42,760 bases of DNA from Luteitalea sp. (GCA_009380045.1 WHSN01000013.1:1-42760), one strand, 5' to 3'; shown: positions 1 to 9,201, counted from the stretch's first letter. A program made the numbers and translations. Notes: generated by a model not told the origin, from the letters alone.

Positions 1-528
1 GTCACCGGCGACGGCGATCTGTCCTTCGACCACGCGGACTGGGCGATGGCCCGGGTCTCCTGCTCGTCAACCGCGAGGTCAACGCCCGACGCCGGCCGAT
101 ACTTGAGCGACCTGCCGTGGACGTCAATGGTCAGCGGCTGGGGGCCGGCAGAGCGCGATCGCAGCAACGGCGAGTCGCTGACGGGGGACGGCCGTTCGAT
201 GGTTCTCAGGGGCGATCTGTTCCCGAAGGGCATCGGCGTACACGCACCGGCCGACGTGCGGTTCGCCCTGCCGGCGGGATGCTCGCAGTTCCAGGCGGAG
301 ATCGGCGTCGACGACGAGACCGGCGCCCGCGGTAGTGCCGTGTTCGAGGTGTGGGCCGATGGCGTCCGGCTGTACACCAGCCCGATGCTGACCGGGGCCG
401 GCGACACCAGGAGCGTTGACCTGCCGCTTTCAGGACCGGCCAACCTGTGGCTCGTCGTCACCGACGGCGACGGCGATGTCAGCCATGACCACGCCGACTG
501 GGCGATGGCCCGGGTGATCTGCCCGTGA
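1..528 (+). CDS. NPCBM-domain protein, C-terminal part (5' end outside window)
   Basis: The reading frame is open from the first base and stops at 526-528. It contains the end of one NPCBM/NEW2 module (HADWAMARVSC near residues 12-21) and then a complete second module. That module starts around residue 39 (LPW..) and ends with the near-identical signature HADWAMARVIC. NPCBM modules are beta-sandwich carbohydrate-binding domains attached to secreted glycosidases and cell-surface proteins. The tandem near-identical endings show an internal domain duplication. No catalytic domain lies within the window, so the enzymatic role, if any, is unknown. The protein is probably extracellular. A +-strand carbohydrate-binding protein follows after 130 bp. 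I am fairly sure of the family and not of the function. Confidence 0.75.
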   Translation, partial: VTGDGDLSFDHADWAMARVSCSSTARSTPDAGRYLSDLPWTSMVSGWGPAERDRSNGESLTGDGRSMVLRGDLFPKGIGVHAPADVRFALPAGCSQFQAEIGVDDETGARGSAVFEVWADGVRLYTSPMLTGAGDTRSVDLPLSGPANLWLVVTDGDGDVSHDHADWAMARVICP

Positions 529-660
529 GGACCGTGCCGCGCCGCCCGCCGATGCGGCCGATGCATAAGTGCACAGATATGTGTATAAAGATACGAAAGG
601 GCGACTTTTGTCCTGAAATCTGCGAGAGATAAGTTCTCGGCGCCGCCGAAATCAGTTACC

Positions 661-2649
661 ATGCAGGTAGTGGATATGACCTTCCGATTATTCGCATCCT
701 GCCTGATTAGAACACTTCAACTCTTCGCTTTGCTATTGGTCGGCACGACGCTCGGGAGCGGCGTCGCGCACGCCCAGTTCCGCGCCTATGTCGCCAACTC
801 GGGATCGCACACCGTCACGGCGATCGATACGGCGAGCCGCGCCGTGCTCGAGACGATTCCGGTCGGCGACAACCCTTCGGGGATCGCGATCACGCCGGAC
901 GGTGGGCTGGCGTATGTCGCGAACAGCGGATCGGGCACCGTCTCGGTCATCGACACCACGGTCAACGAGGTGGTCGCGACGATCGAGGTCGGCGTGTCGC
1001 CACAAGACATCGTCATCACGCCCGATGGCGCCCTTTTGTACGTGACCCATCCCGACCTGCACGCGCTTTCGGTCATCGAGACCGCCGGCAACACTGTCGC
1101 CGCCACCATTCCGATCGCTGGCAGCCCGCGTGCGATCGCGATGGCGCCGGATGGGGCACTTGCATATGTCGGCTACGTGTCGCAGGCGCCGTACGGCGAC
1201 TTCGTCTCGGCCATCGCCGTCGCGACCCAGACGGTGACGGCGACCGTCGCCTTTCCCCGATGGTTCTTGCCCGGCCTCCAGAGCGTCGCGATCTCGCCGG
1301 ATGGTGCCTTCGTCTACGTCACGACCTATCTGTTCCAGTCGGTCTACATCGTCGACACGTCGAGTCACGCGATCGTGGGCTTCCTCGGTCGAGAGGTCGG
1401 CGGATCGGGGTCTGTCGGCTATCGCGGAACGTCGGCCGTCACCCTCGACGGCGCCTCGTTGTTTGTGCCGAACTACTACCGGCCGGCGGTGGAAATCTTC
1501 AACGCCGCCAGCGGCGGCCTACCTCATATCATCCCGACGACCAGCCGTCCCGAGATGGTGGCGATGACGCCGGACGGCGCCTTCGCCTACGTCACCGGCA
1601 GCCCCGACGGCCCGAGCACCGGCGGCGACGTCACCGTGATCGACATTGTTGCCAGAACGGTCGTCGGTCAGATCCCGGTCGGAAGCACTCCGCAGGCGAT
1701 CGCCATCTCCCCGCGTGTCTCGGCGATTCCGGGACGCATCGAGGCCGAAGACTACGATGCCGGCGGACCGGGCGTCGGCTACGTCGACACGACGCCGGGC
1801 AACGAACAAGGGGTCCCGGTCTATCGCGCCGGCGATGTGGACGTCAAGGTATCGAGCGAGGGCGGCCATGCGATCGGGTGGTTTGCCGCAGGGGAGTGGC
1901 TGGCCTACACGGCACACGTCCAGAGCGACGGCCTCTACACGATCCAGGCTCGCGTCGGATCGGCGCTGCCTGGTCGCACGTTCCACATCGAGGTCGATGG
2001 CGTCGATGCGACCGGAGAGATCGCGGTGCCGCAGGTTGCCGCGTGGGACCAGTATGAAACCGTGAGCATCGCCGACGTCAGCCTGAGTGGCGGCACGCGG
2101 GTGGTGCGCGTGGTGCTGGGAACGGAAGATTTCGTCGAGCTCCAGTGGATCGGGTTCGTGCAACAGGAAGCCGCGACGGCGGGGCCGTTCGCTGGCGTCC
2201 CCCAGCCGATTCCCGGACGTATTCAGGCCGAGGACTACGATCGGGGCGGGTCGGGATTGAGCTACTTCGACACGAGCCCTGGCAACGAACAGGGAGCTCC
2301 CGTGTATCGCGCCGGCGACGTGGACATCAAGATGTCCAGCGAGGGCGGGCACTCGGTTGGCTGGCTCGTGAGCGGGGAGTGGCTCGCCTACACCACATCC
2401 CTTCAGAGCGGCGGCATATATACGATTGAAGCGCGAGTCGGCTCCCCCTTGCCCGGCCGCACGTTCCACATAGAAGCCGATGGTGTGGACGTGACGGGAC
2501 CGATCGTGGTGCCGCAGGTCGCCGACTGGGATCGATACGAGACCGTGAGCGTGCCGGGCGTTCTCCTCACCGCTGGCACACAGGTGTTGCGTGTCGTGAT
2601 GGGCCCCGAGGACTACATGGACTTCCAATGGTTCGCCATCGAACGGTGA
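661..2649 (+). CDS. Secreted YVTN beta-propeller protein with two CBM6-like modules
   Basis: An N-terminal signal peptide with a hydrophobic core (LQLFALLLVG) and probable cleavage after AHA precedes a beta-propeller. The propeller, about residues 38-355, is built from 40-45-residue blades repeating YVAN.., ..VIDT.., ..PVG..P..IAITPDG, typical of the YVTN family. Two homologous C-terminal modules follow, about residues 358-505 and 515-662. Both start with IPGRI(E/Q)AEDYD and share the GNEQG.PVYRAGDVD core, as in CBM6-type carbohydrate-binding domains. The protein is probably exported and binds polysaccharide or mediates surface contacts. An in-frame ATG at 676 (MTFRLF) is an equally good start because neither has a strong Shine-Dalgarno sequence. 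The two CBMs are similar enough to suggest recent internal duplication. Confidence 0.8.
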   Translation: MQVVDMTFRLFASCLIRTLQLFALLLVGTTLGSGVAHAQFRAYVANSGSHTVTAIDTASRAVLETIPVGDNPSGIAITPDGGLAYVANSGSGTVSVIDTTVNEVVATIEVGVSPQDIVITPDGALLYVTHPDLHALSVIETAGNTVAATIPIAGSPRAIAMAPDGALAYVGYVSQAPYGDFVSAIAVATQTVTATVAFPRWFLPGLQSVAISPDGAFVYVTTYLFQSVYIVDTSSHAIVGFLGREVGGSGSVGYRGTSAVTLDGASLFVPNYYRPAVEIFNAASGGLPHIIPTTSRPEMVAMTPDGAFAYVTGSPDGPSTGGDVTVIDIVARTVVGQIPVGSTPQAIAISPRVSAIPGRIEAEDYDAGGPGVGYVDTTPGNEQGVPVYRAGDVDVKVSSEGGHAIGWFAAGEWLAYTAHVQSDGLYTIQARVGSALPGRTFHIEVDGVDATGEIAVPQVAAWDQYETVSIADVSLSGGTRVVRVVLGTEDFVELQWIGFVQQEAATAGPFAGVPQPIPGRIQAEDYDRGGSGLSYFDTSPGNEQGAPVYRAGDVDIKMSSEGGHSVGWLVSGEWLAYTTSLQSGGIYTIEARVGSPLPGRTFHIEADGVDVTGPIVVPQVADWDRYETVSVPGVLLTAGTQVLRVVMGPEDYMDFQWFAIER

Positions 2650-2917
2650 GGCGAGTATCGGTTCCGCACACCTGGAGCGCGCGCTTCACCACCGTATAAT
2701 CGCGACGCCACGGAGAGCACGACGCTCTTGACAAACGCGTCGTGTTCTTCGCAAAACTAGTGGCTTCGCGAGCGCATTTCACTACCGTGTATCACGCGGC
2801 CGCATTAGCCTATGCGGGGAACTGGAAACGCTGTAGACCGCTGTCCCTGAGCACAGCCTCCCTCGCTTGACCACCTCATCCTGAGACTCCTCCTGTCGGA
2901 TTGCGCAGATTGAGGCA

Positions 2918-2957
2918 GTCGCGGGTCACCGCGACACGCCTCGGGCCCGATCGGGCC
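2918..2957. promoter_or_regulatory. Two palindromes upstream of the protease gene
   Basis: The 403-bp gap 2650-3052 has no convincing gene. It contains a 7-bp perfect stem with a 4-base loop (GTCGCGG/CCGCGAC, 2918-2935) and a 14-bp perfect palindrome GGCCCGATCGGGCC (2944-2957), about 95 bp before the protease ATG. They could be operators or mRNA structure; in GC-rich DNA chance is possible. A TTGACA box lies at 2728-2733 without a good -10 partner. Confidence 0.25.
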
Positions 2958-3052
2958 ACCACGCTGTCCCCTCCTGTTCGGTTTCACCGAGGTCAACGTT
3001 ATCCACCTGCAGACGCGAAGTGGGCCGGTTAACAAATCGTCAGGAGAGCATC

Positions 3053-4201
3053 ATGAAGAGAACAGGATTTGGAATTGCGACAGCGCTGACCCTGGTGGCC
3101 GGGCTGTCCACGCAGAGCGGCCAGGGGTTGCAGGCGCAGGCGCAGGAGAGCCAGGCGCTGACGCTGCAATTCAGCCAGGTCGACGCCCAGTCAACCGCCT
3201 CGTACTGGACGGCTGACCGCCTCGCCGCCGCACAGCCCCTGAGGCCCATTCCAGCGATCGCGCCCCGGACCGAGTTCGAGCGGCAGGCACAGGGCACCCC
3301 GCAGGGCGCCGCGGGCAGCGCGCCGAGCCTGTCGGTACAGGCGGCAAGGAATCCGCTCTACAATCCGGCCTCGGTCAAGATCGAGGCGGAGCGGGCGGCC
3401 GAGTCGATTGTCCAACCGAATGACGAGGGGACCTTCCATGCTCCGTACACGAGCTCGCGGGTGACGCCCCTTTCGGCCGACCTGAAGTATCCCTATCGCG
3501 CGGCCGGCAAGCTGTTCTTCACGATTCCCGGTCAAGGCGACTTCGTGTGCTCCGCCTCGGTGATCCAGCGTCGCATCGTCGCGACCGCGGGCCACTGCGT
3601 GCACAGCGGCAGTGGTGGCGCGGCTGGCTTCCACGCCAACTTCCTCTTCGTCCCGGCCTTCCGCGACGGCAACGCGCCGCTGAAGGCTTGGAGATGGTCG
3701 TTCGCAGTTGTGACCGGCACGTGGGCGACGGGCGGGGGTGCGGTGCCGAACGCGGCCGACTACGCCATGCTGGAGGTGGCGGACAAGACGTTCGACGGCG
3801 TCTACCGCCGAATCGGCGAAATTACCGGCTGGCTCGGGTGGCAGACGCTGAGCCTGGAGCGCAATCACACCACGAAGCTGGGATACCCCTGCAACATCGA
3901 CTCGTGCCAGAAGATGCACCAGGAGCTGTCGAACAACTTCCGCAACACCTCGCCCAACAACGTCGAGTACGGCTCACACTCGCGAGGTGGCTCGAGCGGC
4001 GGGCCGTGGATTCAGAACTTCGGCTCTGCTGGCGTCGGCCAGACCGGCGGGCTCAACCCCGGGAGCAACCGTGTCGTCGGCATCACATCCTACGGCTACG
4101 TCTCAACCGACCCCAAGGTACAGGGCGCGTCGATTCTGGACAACCGGTGGGTCAAGATTTTCAATATCGCGTGCGCCCATCGCGCCGGAAACTGCTCGTA
4201 G
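3053..4201 (+). CDS. Secreted trypsin-like serine protease (S1/V8 type)
   Basis: The protein has 382 residues. The ATG at 3053 is preferred over an upstream in-frame GTG at 3020 because CAGGAGAG sits just upstream of it. A signal peptide (residues 1 to about 28) is followed by a ~125-residue propeptide-like region rich in Ala/Gln and then a chymotrypsin-fold protease domain. The catalytic triad is visible: His181 in VATAGHC, Asp236 in NAADYAML and Ser315 in GGSSGGPW. The arrangement resembles bacterial V8/glutamyl-endopeptidase-like proteases. It should cleave proteins outside the cytoplasm; its specificity cannot be read from the sequence. It is a single-gene unit followed by a strong terminator. 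Confidence 0.85.
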   Translation: MKRTGFGIATALTLVAGLSTQSGQGLQAQAQESQALTLQFSQVDAQSTASYWTADRLAAAQPLRPIPAIAPRTEFERQAQGTPQGAAGSAPSLSVQAARNPLYNPASVKIEAERAAESIVQPNDEGTFHAPYTSSRVTPLSADLKYPYRAAGKLFFTIPGQGDFVCSASVIQRRIVATAGHCVHSGSGGAAGFHANFLFVPAFRDGNAPLKAWRWSFAVVTGTWATGGGAVPNAADYAMLEVADKTFDGVYRRIGEITGWLGWQTLSLERNHTTKLGYPCNIDSCQKMHQELSNNFRNTSPNNVEYGSHSRGGSSGGPWIQNFGSAGVGQTGGLNPGSNRVVGITSYGYVSTDPKVQGASILDNRWVKIFNIACAHRAGNCS

Positions 4202-4224
4202 TCCGATAGCGTGCGAAGACCTCC

Positions 4225-4259
4225 GGGGTGCGGATGCACAGTGCATTCGCACCCCTTTT
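4225..4259 (+). terminator. Rho-independent terminator after the protease gene
   Basis: A 14-bp stem (GGGGTGCGgATGCA paired with TGCATtCGCACCCC, one G-T pair) closes a 3-base CAG loop and is followed directly by TTTT. It begins 24 bases after the protease stop codon. The T-run is present only for +-strand transcription. The hairpin also separates the protease from the convergent modC. Confidence 0.9.
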
Positions 4260-4315
4260 GTCATTTTGAGCGGGCCCTTCCCTTCGCCGTTCACGATGCG
4301 GTGTGAATCCCGGCT

Positions 4316-5437
4316 CTATTCGGACCGGGCAGCGTCTGTCGCGCCGGTTCGGACCACGTCGATCGACACCGACTTGATCAGGGCGTGAAGGCGCATGCCG
4401 ACGACGATGCCGAGTGTCGCGATCGCATCACGGGTCACCTCGGCGAGCAGCAGCACGCCGCCGACGGCGATCTGCACGATCACGTGGTCAACGGCGGTCT
4501 CGGCGTGGATCGCCGAGACAGTGCCAGACAGGACGTTATGAAGGCTGAGACCCTCAGGTGGCCGGCTGGCCAGGATCACTTCTCGAGCCGGGATTCGCAG
4601 CCTGACTCTGGTGCCGACGGTGACCGACGACTGGGACACCAACAGGGCACCGCCGTCGAACTCGAGCTCGACCAGCCCGCGCGACGGGTGCTCGCGGGCG
4701 ACGACGGCGTCGAGCAGGCTGCCCAGTCCGACGGCGTCGCGCAGCCAGGTCATGTCGGGACGGCTCATCAAGCTGCGAAGCGGACCGAAGGCGACAGTCT
4801 GGCCCCGCTGCAAGACCAGGAGATGTGTCGCCAGCCTCACCACATCGTCGAAATCGTGGGTGACGAGGATCAGCGGGATGTCGAGCGTTCGCCGGAGCTC
4901 GTCGATCTGGTCCTGGAGGTGCCGGCGGACGCCGCGGTCAACGGCGGCGAACGGTTCGTCCAGGAGCAGCACCGCCGGCTCACGCGCCAGCGCCCGGGCC
5001 AGCGCCACTCGCTGACGCTCGCCGCCGGACATCGCCGCCGGGCGGCGATCGAGATGTCCGGACAGGTGCACCACCCGCAACAGGTGCTCGGCGCGTGGAC
5101 GCCGTTCCGCGCGTGGCCGGTGGCCGAGCGCGGTGACCACGTTGCCCACGGCCGTCAAATGGGGAAACAGCGCGTACTCCTGAAAGACGAACCCGACTGC
5201 GCGGCGATGCGCCGGTGCAAAGAACCCCGACGCCGTGTCCGTCCAGGCGTCGTCGCCCGAGATGACGCGGGCGTGTTCCGGCCGGTAGAGGCCGGCGATG
5301 CTCCGCAGCACTGTCGTCTTGCCGCTGCCGGAGGGACCGAAGATGGCGAGCACGTCGCCGGCATCGCAGGTCAGCCCGACATCGAGCGGAATCGGGCCAT
5401 GCTGCCGGAGCGTGACCGAGAGCGTGCGACTAGCCAC
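4316..5437 (-). CDS. modC: Molybdate ABC transporter ATP-binding protein ModC
   Basis: The 373-residue protein has an ABC ATPase domain: Walker A GPSGSGKTT at residues 34-42, signature SGGERQRVALARA around 138-150 and Walker B LLLDEP just after. The C-terminal extension (about 290-365, with ..LSGTVSAIHAE..) fits the molybdate-binding TOBE domain typical of ModC. It would energise molybdate or tungstate uptake through ModB. The start overlaps the end of modB by 8 bp, so the two are translationally coupled. The substrate is assigned by family resemblance; other oxyanion importers of this class are possible. Confidence 0.88.
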   Translation of the reverse strand: MASRTLSVTLRQHGPIPLDVGLTCDAGDVLAIFGPSGSGKTTVLRSIAGLYRPEHARVISGDDAWTDTASGFFAPAHRRAVGFVFQEYALFPHLTAVGNVVTALGHRPRAERRPRAEHLLRVVHLSGHLDRRPAAMSGGERQRVALARALAREPAVLLLDEPFAAVDRGVRRHLQDQIDELRRTLDIPLILVTHDFDDVVRLATHLLVLQRGQTVAFGPLRSLMSRPDMTWLRDAVGLGSLLDAVVAREHPSRGLVELEFDGGALLVSQSSVTVGTRVRLRIPAREVILASRPPEGLSLHNVLSGTVSAIHAETAVDHVIVQIAVGGVLLLAEVTRDAIATLGIVVGMRLHALIKSVSIDVVRTGATDAARSE

Positions 5438-6098
5438 GGCGGGGAACGACGCGCCGGGAGAGCGACGTCGTGAGCGTGAGCGTGGCCATGGCCGTGACCA
5501 GCAGGGTCGCGGCCATCACACCCGCGCTCCGATCGTCGAACGCATTCATGCGATCGTAGATCGCCACGCTCAATGTTCTCGTCTCGCCGGGAAGGTTGCC
5601 TCCGACCATCAGGACGACGCCGAACTCTCCGAGCGTATGAGCGAAGGTCAGGATCGCGGCGGTGAGGATGCCGGGCCAGGCGAGCGGCACCTCGATGCGG
5701 AGGAATCGCTGCCAGGGGGTGAGGCCGCAGCAGGCAGCGGCGTCGCGCACATCGGCCGGGATGGATTCGAAGCCGCGTTGGATCGGCTGGACGACGAACG
5801 GGATGTTCGCGATCGCGGATGCCAGCAGCAGGCCCTGGAAGGAGAACGCGAGCGACTGGCCGACGACAGCCTCGAATGCCTGGCCGAGCGGTGACCGGCC
5901 GCCAAAGGTGACGAGCAGGTAGAAGCCCAGGACCGTCGGAGGCAACACGAGAGGCAAGGTGACCAGCGCCTCGACCAGCAGCTTGCCAGGGAACTCCCGA
6001 ACCGCCAGCAGTCGCCCGAGCCACATGCCGCAGGGGAGCAGGAGGACGACGGTGCCGACGCCCAGCCAGAGAGAGACGCGCAGTGCCGTCCAGTCCAT
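5430..6098 (-). CDS. modB: Molybdate ABC transporter permease ModB
   Basis: The 222-residue integral membrane protein has five to six hydrophobic segments. Its ABC-permease coupling (EAA) loop is visible in DAAACCGLTPWQRFLRIEVP, and GEFGVVLMVGGN is typical of ModB/CysT-type permeases. It forms the membrane channel of the importer with ModC, whose start overlaps its last 8 bp. The usual third gene, modA for the periplasmic binding protein, is not next to it: the 233 bp upstream of modB hold no gene and a kinase gene comes next. ModA must be encoded elsewhere, or this is an orphan pair. Confidence 0.88.
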   Translation of the reverse strand: MDWTALRVSLWLGVGTVVLLLPCGMWLGRLLAVREFPGKLLVEALVTLPLVLPPTVLGFYLLVTFGGRSPLGQAFEAVVGQSLAFSFQGLLLASAIANIPFVVQPIQRGFESIPADVRDAAACCGLTPWQRFLRIEVPLAWPGILTAAILTFAHTLGEFGVVLMVGGNLPGETRTLSVAIYDRMNAFDDRSAGVMAATLLVTAMATLTLTTSLSRRVVPRRG

Positions 6099-6331
6099 GG
6101 ACAGCTATTGTGGCACTTCGAGCCCATGCCGCCGGAGGATTGCCCGGCGCCGCCTGCCGATCCTGGCTAATCCCCGGTCGGGGCGAAAGGCCGCGCCCGC
6201 GATCCGAAACGGCTCGACGGGAGACCCGCCGTCGAACCCTCGTCGGTCGGTGCCCCTTCGACACCGCGTATCGGAGTCCGAGATCGGCCGGCTGGTGGAG
6301 CGCCGCCAACCGGTTCCGTACTCACCGCGAT

Positions 6332-7939
6332 TCACGGGTGGTGGAGGTCCCACCATTGCCGCGCCTGCTCCGGCGTCCACGCCGCCCGTGTCTCGATCGC
6401 CGTCAGCCGCGCCAGAACGTCCTCGGCCGTCGCCGGTCGATCGTCGGGACGTTTCGACAGACAGTCCAGGATCAAGCGATCGAAAGCCTCCGGGATCGCC
6501 AGTTCCGTTCGGTGGGACGGGGGAGCCGGCGTCGCCTGCCGGTGCTGCAGAATGGTGTCCATCACGGTGCGTCCCTGGAATACCAGCTCTCCTGTCACCA
6601 GCCAGTAGGCGAGACAGCCCAGGGCGTAGATGTCCGAGCGACCGTCGAGCGGCTGGTCCGAGACCACCTGCTCAGGCGACATGAAGGCCGGTGTTCCGCC
6701 GACGGCGTGGCCGGCCGTGATCCCGATGTCGAGCCGCGCCTCGTCCTGCGATTTCACCAGACCGAAGTCGAGCACTTTCACGAAGTCGACGTCGCGACCG
6801 TAGCGGCAGACGTATACGTTCGCCGGTTTGATATCGCGGTGAATGAGCCCCGCGGCGTGGGCCTCGGCGAGGGAATGACACACCTGCTGGAGAAGATGCA
6901 CGGCACGCTCGACCTGCAGTGGGCCGAAGCGTCCGACCAGAGCCTCGAGGTCGAAGCCGTCGAGCAGCTCCATCACGTAATAGAAGACGCCGTTGTCGGC
7001 GACCCCGAAGTCGTAGAGCTGGATGGTGTGGGGCGAGCGAAGGGACGAAGTGGCCTGCGCCTCGCGCTCGAATCTCTCGTGCAGCTCCGACTGCCGATCG
7101 GGACTCGAGCCCCCGATTACCTCCGGTCGCATCAGCTTGATGGCGGCCGGCCGGGCCAGCAAGCGATGCCGGGCCAGCCAGACCTCGCCCATCCCACCCG
7201 AACCGAGGCGCTCGACCAGCTGATAGCTGCCGAGGCTCCGAGCCCGTTTCAGCTCAGTGCCCAGCCGGTACACGACGCGTGCGCCGACGTCGGCGATCAG
7301 CACGACGAGAAGATACGGGAGCACGATCAGGACGAAGAAGCGGAGCGGCGAAATCTCGAACGGGAACGGCTGCGTCGCCATGACGAATGTCACCACGAGC
7401 GGGACCGAGCTGGCCGACGCGAGCGCCGCCAGCAGCGCCCGGCGCGGCGGATTCGGAATCATCACCGTGAACCCGAGCATCCACACCGCGACCCAGGACA
7501 GGCCGGCCCAGGGTGGGGTGGTGGAGTACCTGCCCACATCCAGATACTGCGCGGTGGCAATCCCGAAGCTGCCTGCGACTTCGAAGACCAGGCCCGCGGT
7601 CAGGACGGTTCCGACCGCGAGCCCGCGGTTCCATGTTGCTGCCGCCACCAGCAGCGCCACCGTGATCGACACGGTGGAAGGGCCCCAGCGCACGACGCTG
7701 GCGAGGAACTGGACGCGCTCCTCCGGGAACAGGATTGCCGTCAGCGGGTTGCTCATGAAAAACACGACGGCGTAGAGAAGCGCGACGATGCGGAGCCGGC
7801 GTGCAGACTGCGTCAGGAGATCTGCCGGCAGTCCCGTGGCGGACGCGGATGTCCCTCGGTCGCGTGCCAGCAAGGTCTTGGCCCACGGCGCTGTCTCCAG
7901 GGATGTGCCAGTCTCGACTTCGCTCACAGGACTGGCCAT
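6332..7939 (-). CDS. Membrane serine/threonine protein kinase with N-terminal multi-span domain
   Basis: The protein has 535 residues. Residues 45-225 hold about six hydrophobic segments. A Hanks-type kinase domain follows from about 238: glycine loop GSGGMGEV (246-253), ATP-binding Lys268, HRDIKPAN (367-374) and DFG (391-393), so it should be active. Phosphorylation of cytoplasmic Ser/Thr targets in response to a membrane signal is inferred. The order is the reverse of PknB kinases, which have an N-terminal kinase followed by one TM segment and sensor repeats. The activation segment contains GGTPAFMSPEQ. Neighbours give no clear target. About 265 bp separate it from the divergent gene at 8204. 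Confidence 0.88.
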   Translation of the reverse strand: MASPVSEVETGTSLETAPWAKTLLARDRGTSASATGLPADLLTQSARRLRIVALLYAVVFFMSNPLTAILFPEERVQFLASVVRWGPSTVSITVALLVAAATWNRGLAVGTVLTAGLVFEVAGSFGIATAQYLDVGRYSTTPPWAGLSWVAVWMLGFTVMIPNPPRRALLAALASASSVPLVVTFVMATQPFPFEISPLRFFVLIVLPYLLVVLIADVGARVVYRLGTELKRARSLGSYQLVERLGSGGMGEVWLARHRLLARPAAIKLMRPEVIGGSSPDRQSELHERFEREAQATSSLRSPHTIQLYDFGVADNGVFYYVMELLDGFDLEALVGRFGPLQVERAVHLLQQVCHSLAEAHAAGLIHRDIKPANVYVCRYGRDVDFVKVLDFGLVKSQDEARLDIGITAGHAVGGTPAFMSPEQVVSDQPLDGRSDIYALGCLAYWLVTGELVFQGRTVMDTILQHRQATPAPPSHRTELAIPEAFDRLILDCLSKRPDDRPATAEDVLARLTAIETRAAWTPEQARQWWDLHHP

Positions 7940-8203
7940 CAGCTCGTTGACATGTACATTCCAGCCGAGGCTGCGGGTGAACCGAGATGGTGCGGCCGGT
8001 TTCCGGCCTGGTCACCCACGGCGTGTTCCCTCTGGTGCCGTCGCGCTCCGCCCGACACGTGCGAGGGCCACTCGCCAGAAACATACCTGATCACGTCGGG
8101 CCGACGGCGTGAACGACAATCGTGCGGCGTGCAGTTGCGTGCGGCGACCTGTTGAGCCATAGTCTCTCCCGCGTATTTCCCTTTTTTCATGGAGCGCCAC
8201 GTC

Positions 8204-8578
8204 ATGCCCGTTCAACTCGATGAGATCGACGGCATCTCGCTGGGGGTGCCAGCAACCGGTGGCAGGGAGCCGGGTACCGGCACCAACGAACCAGCGACCG
8301 CGACGAAAGATTTGATAGTCTGGGTGCGTCAATCAGCGGATTTGGCCTCCAGGTTGATTGGTGACACCCGCACCCCGACGACGCGGGCCTTCACGATGGC
8401 GGTCACGGCCGCGATTCAGTCTGTCAATGCTCTCATCACCGCAGCGTCGGCACACTGCGATCTCGACGATCCTCCCGCAGATATCGAGTTGCGACCGGGC
8501 TCTTCCGGCGGTCTGGTGCTCCGCTGCTACCATTCGCCGTCCCACGAGTGGAAATTGGACGGCACAAGGACGCAGTAG
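8204..8578 (+). CDS. Hypothetical protein, first of a coupled pair
   Basis: I do not recognise the 124-residue product. The ATG at 8204 is chosen over the one at 8189 because GGAG (8191-8194) sits nine bases before it. The protein is soluble and has no signal peptide or membrane segment. A Gly/Thr-rich linker (about residues 15-30) is followed by a helical region with VWVRQSADLASRLIG and a C-terminal part containing two cysteines. The stop codon overlaps the GTG of the next gene (TAGTG), so the pair is probably co-translated. Confidence 0.55.
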   Translation: MPVQLDEIDGISLGVPATGGREPGTGTNEPATATKDLIVWVRQSADLASRLIGDTRTPTTRAFTMAVTAAIQSVNALITAASAHCDLDDPPADIELRPGSSGGLVLRCYHSPSHEWKLDGTRTQ

Positions 8579-9201
8579 TGGCGATCCTCGGACCGGCGCT
8601 GCGACACTTGCCTGTTCTCGTCGGGTTGGTGTGGGGTGTGTTCACCTATGCCAGAACCGGAAGTATCTGGGTGCCACTGGGGGTCGCCGGTGCCGGTCTC
8701 CTGAGCCGGTGGTGGGGAGGACGCCTCGTCCCGAGCTCGCCCGTGGCTGGTCTCACCCTGATCGAGCTGTCGATCGTCACCGTTGCCGCGGGGACCGCGT
8801 TCGTCACGTGGATGACCGTCTGGACGAGTCTCTGGATCACCGAGAACGCGGCGGCGATGTTTCCTGGCTCCCCTGACCAGCAAAAAACACTGGCGGGGGT
8901 CCTCGCAGGAGGGGTGGCCTCGTACCTCGCCGCGCTGTGGGTCAAGGACTCCGAGTCGGGCGAGGGGGCCTTCTGGCCGAGCACCACGTTTCGGCTGGCG
9001 CTGCGAGACGGGTTCGGACGGGCGCCGAGCCCGCTGACACGGGACACCCGCGAGCACGACGCGGCATTCCTGGACTCGGTCCGGGGCCAGGGCGCCGAGA
9101 AACGATTCGCGGGATGGGGCTATGAAGCGCGCTGGAAGCGCGCTCATCTGCTCAACGAGTTTCTGAAGTCCGCGCGTTCGACCGTTTCGCCGGTCCCATA
9201 G
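8578..9201 (+). CDS. Hypothetical membrane protein; C-terminus lies in a dispersed repeat
   Basis: The 207-residue product starts at the GTG of the TAGTG overlap, with AAGGA eight bases upstream. A longer form from a GTG at 8548 is possible. There are three or four hydrophobic segments (LPVLVGLVWGVF.., WVPLGVAGAGLL.., LIELSIVTVAAGTAF.., TLAGVLAGGVASYLAALW) and then a charged cytoplasmic tail. The last ~20 residues (LLNEFLKSARSTVSP..) are encoded by the left end of the ~245-bp repeat found again at 32569. The original tail may have been replaced when the repeat arrived. I do not recognise a family. Confidence 0.55.
   Translation: MAILGPALRHLPVLVGLVWGVFTYARTGSIWVPLGVAGAGLLSRWWGGRLVPSSPVAGLTLIELSIVTVAAGTAFVTWMTVWTSLWITENAAAMFPGSPDQQKTLAGVLAGGVASYLAALWVKDSESGEGAFWPSTTFRLALRDGFGRAPSPLTRDTREHDAAFLDSVRGQGAEKRFAGWGYEARWKRAHLLNEFLKSARSTVSPVP

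Noticed and set aside
529-660. Possible riboswitch in the AT-richer leader before the propeller gene
   Set aside because: The stretch has a TATAAA-like box at 584-589 and an unusual composition, but I could not fold it into the c-di-GMP or any other aptamer consensus I know.
6083-8155. A 690-codon open frame on the + strand opposite the kinase and modB
   Set aside because: It is an antisense shadow in GC-rich DNA: low-complexity Arg/His/Asp-rich translation and no domain, while the minus strand holds a well-formed kinase with all catalytic motifs.
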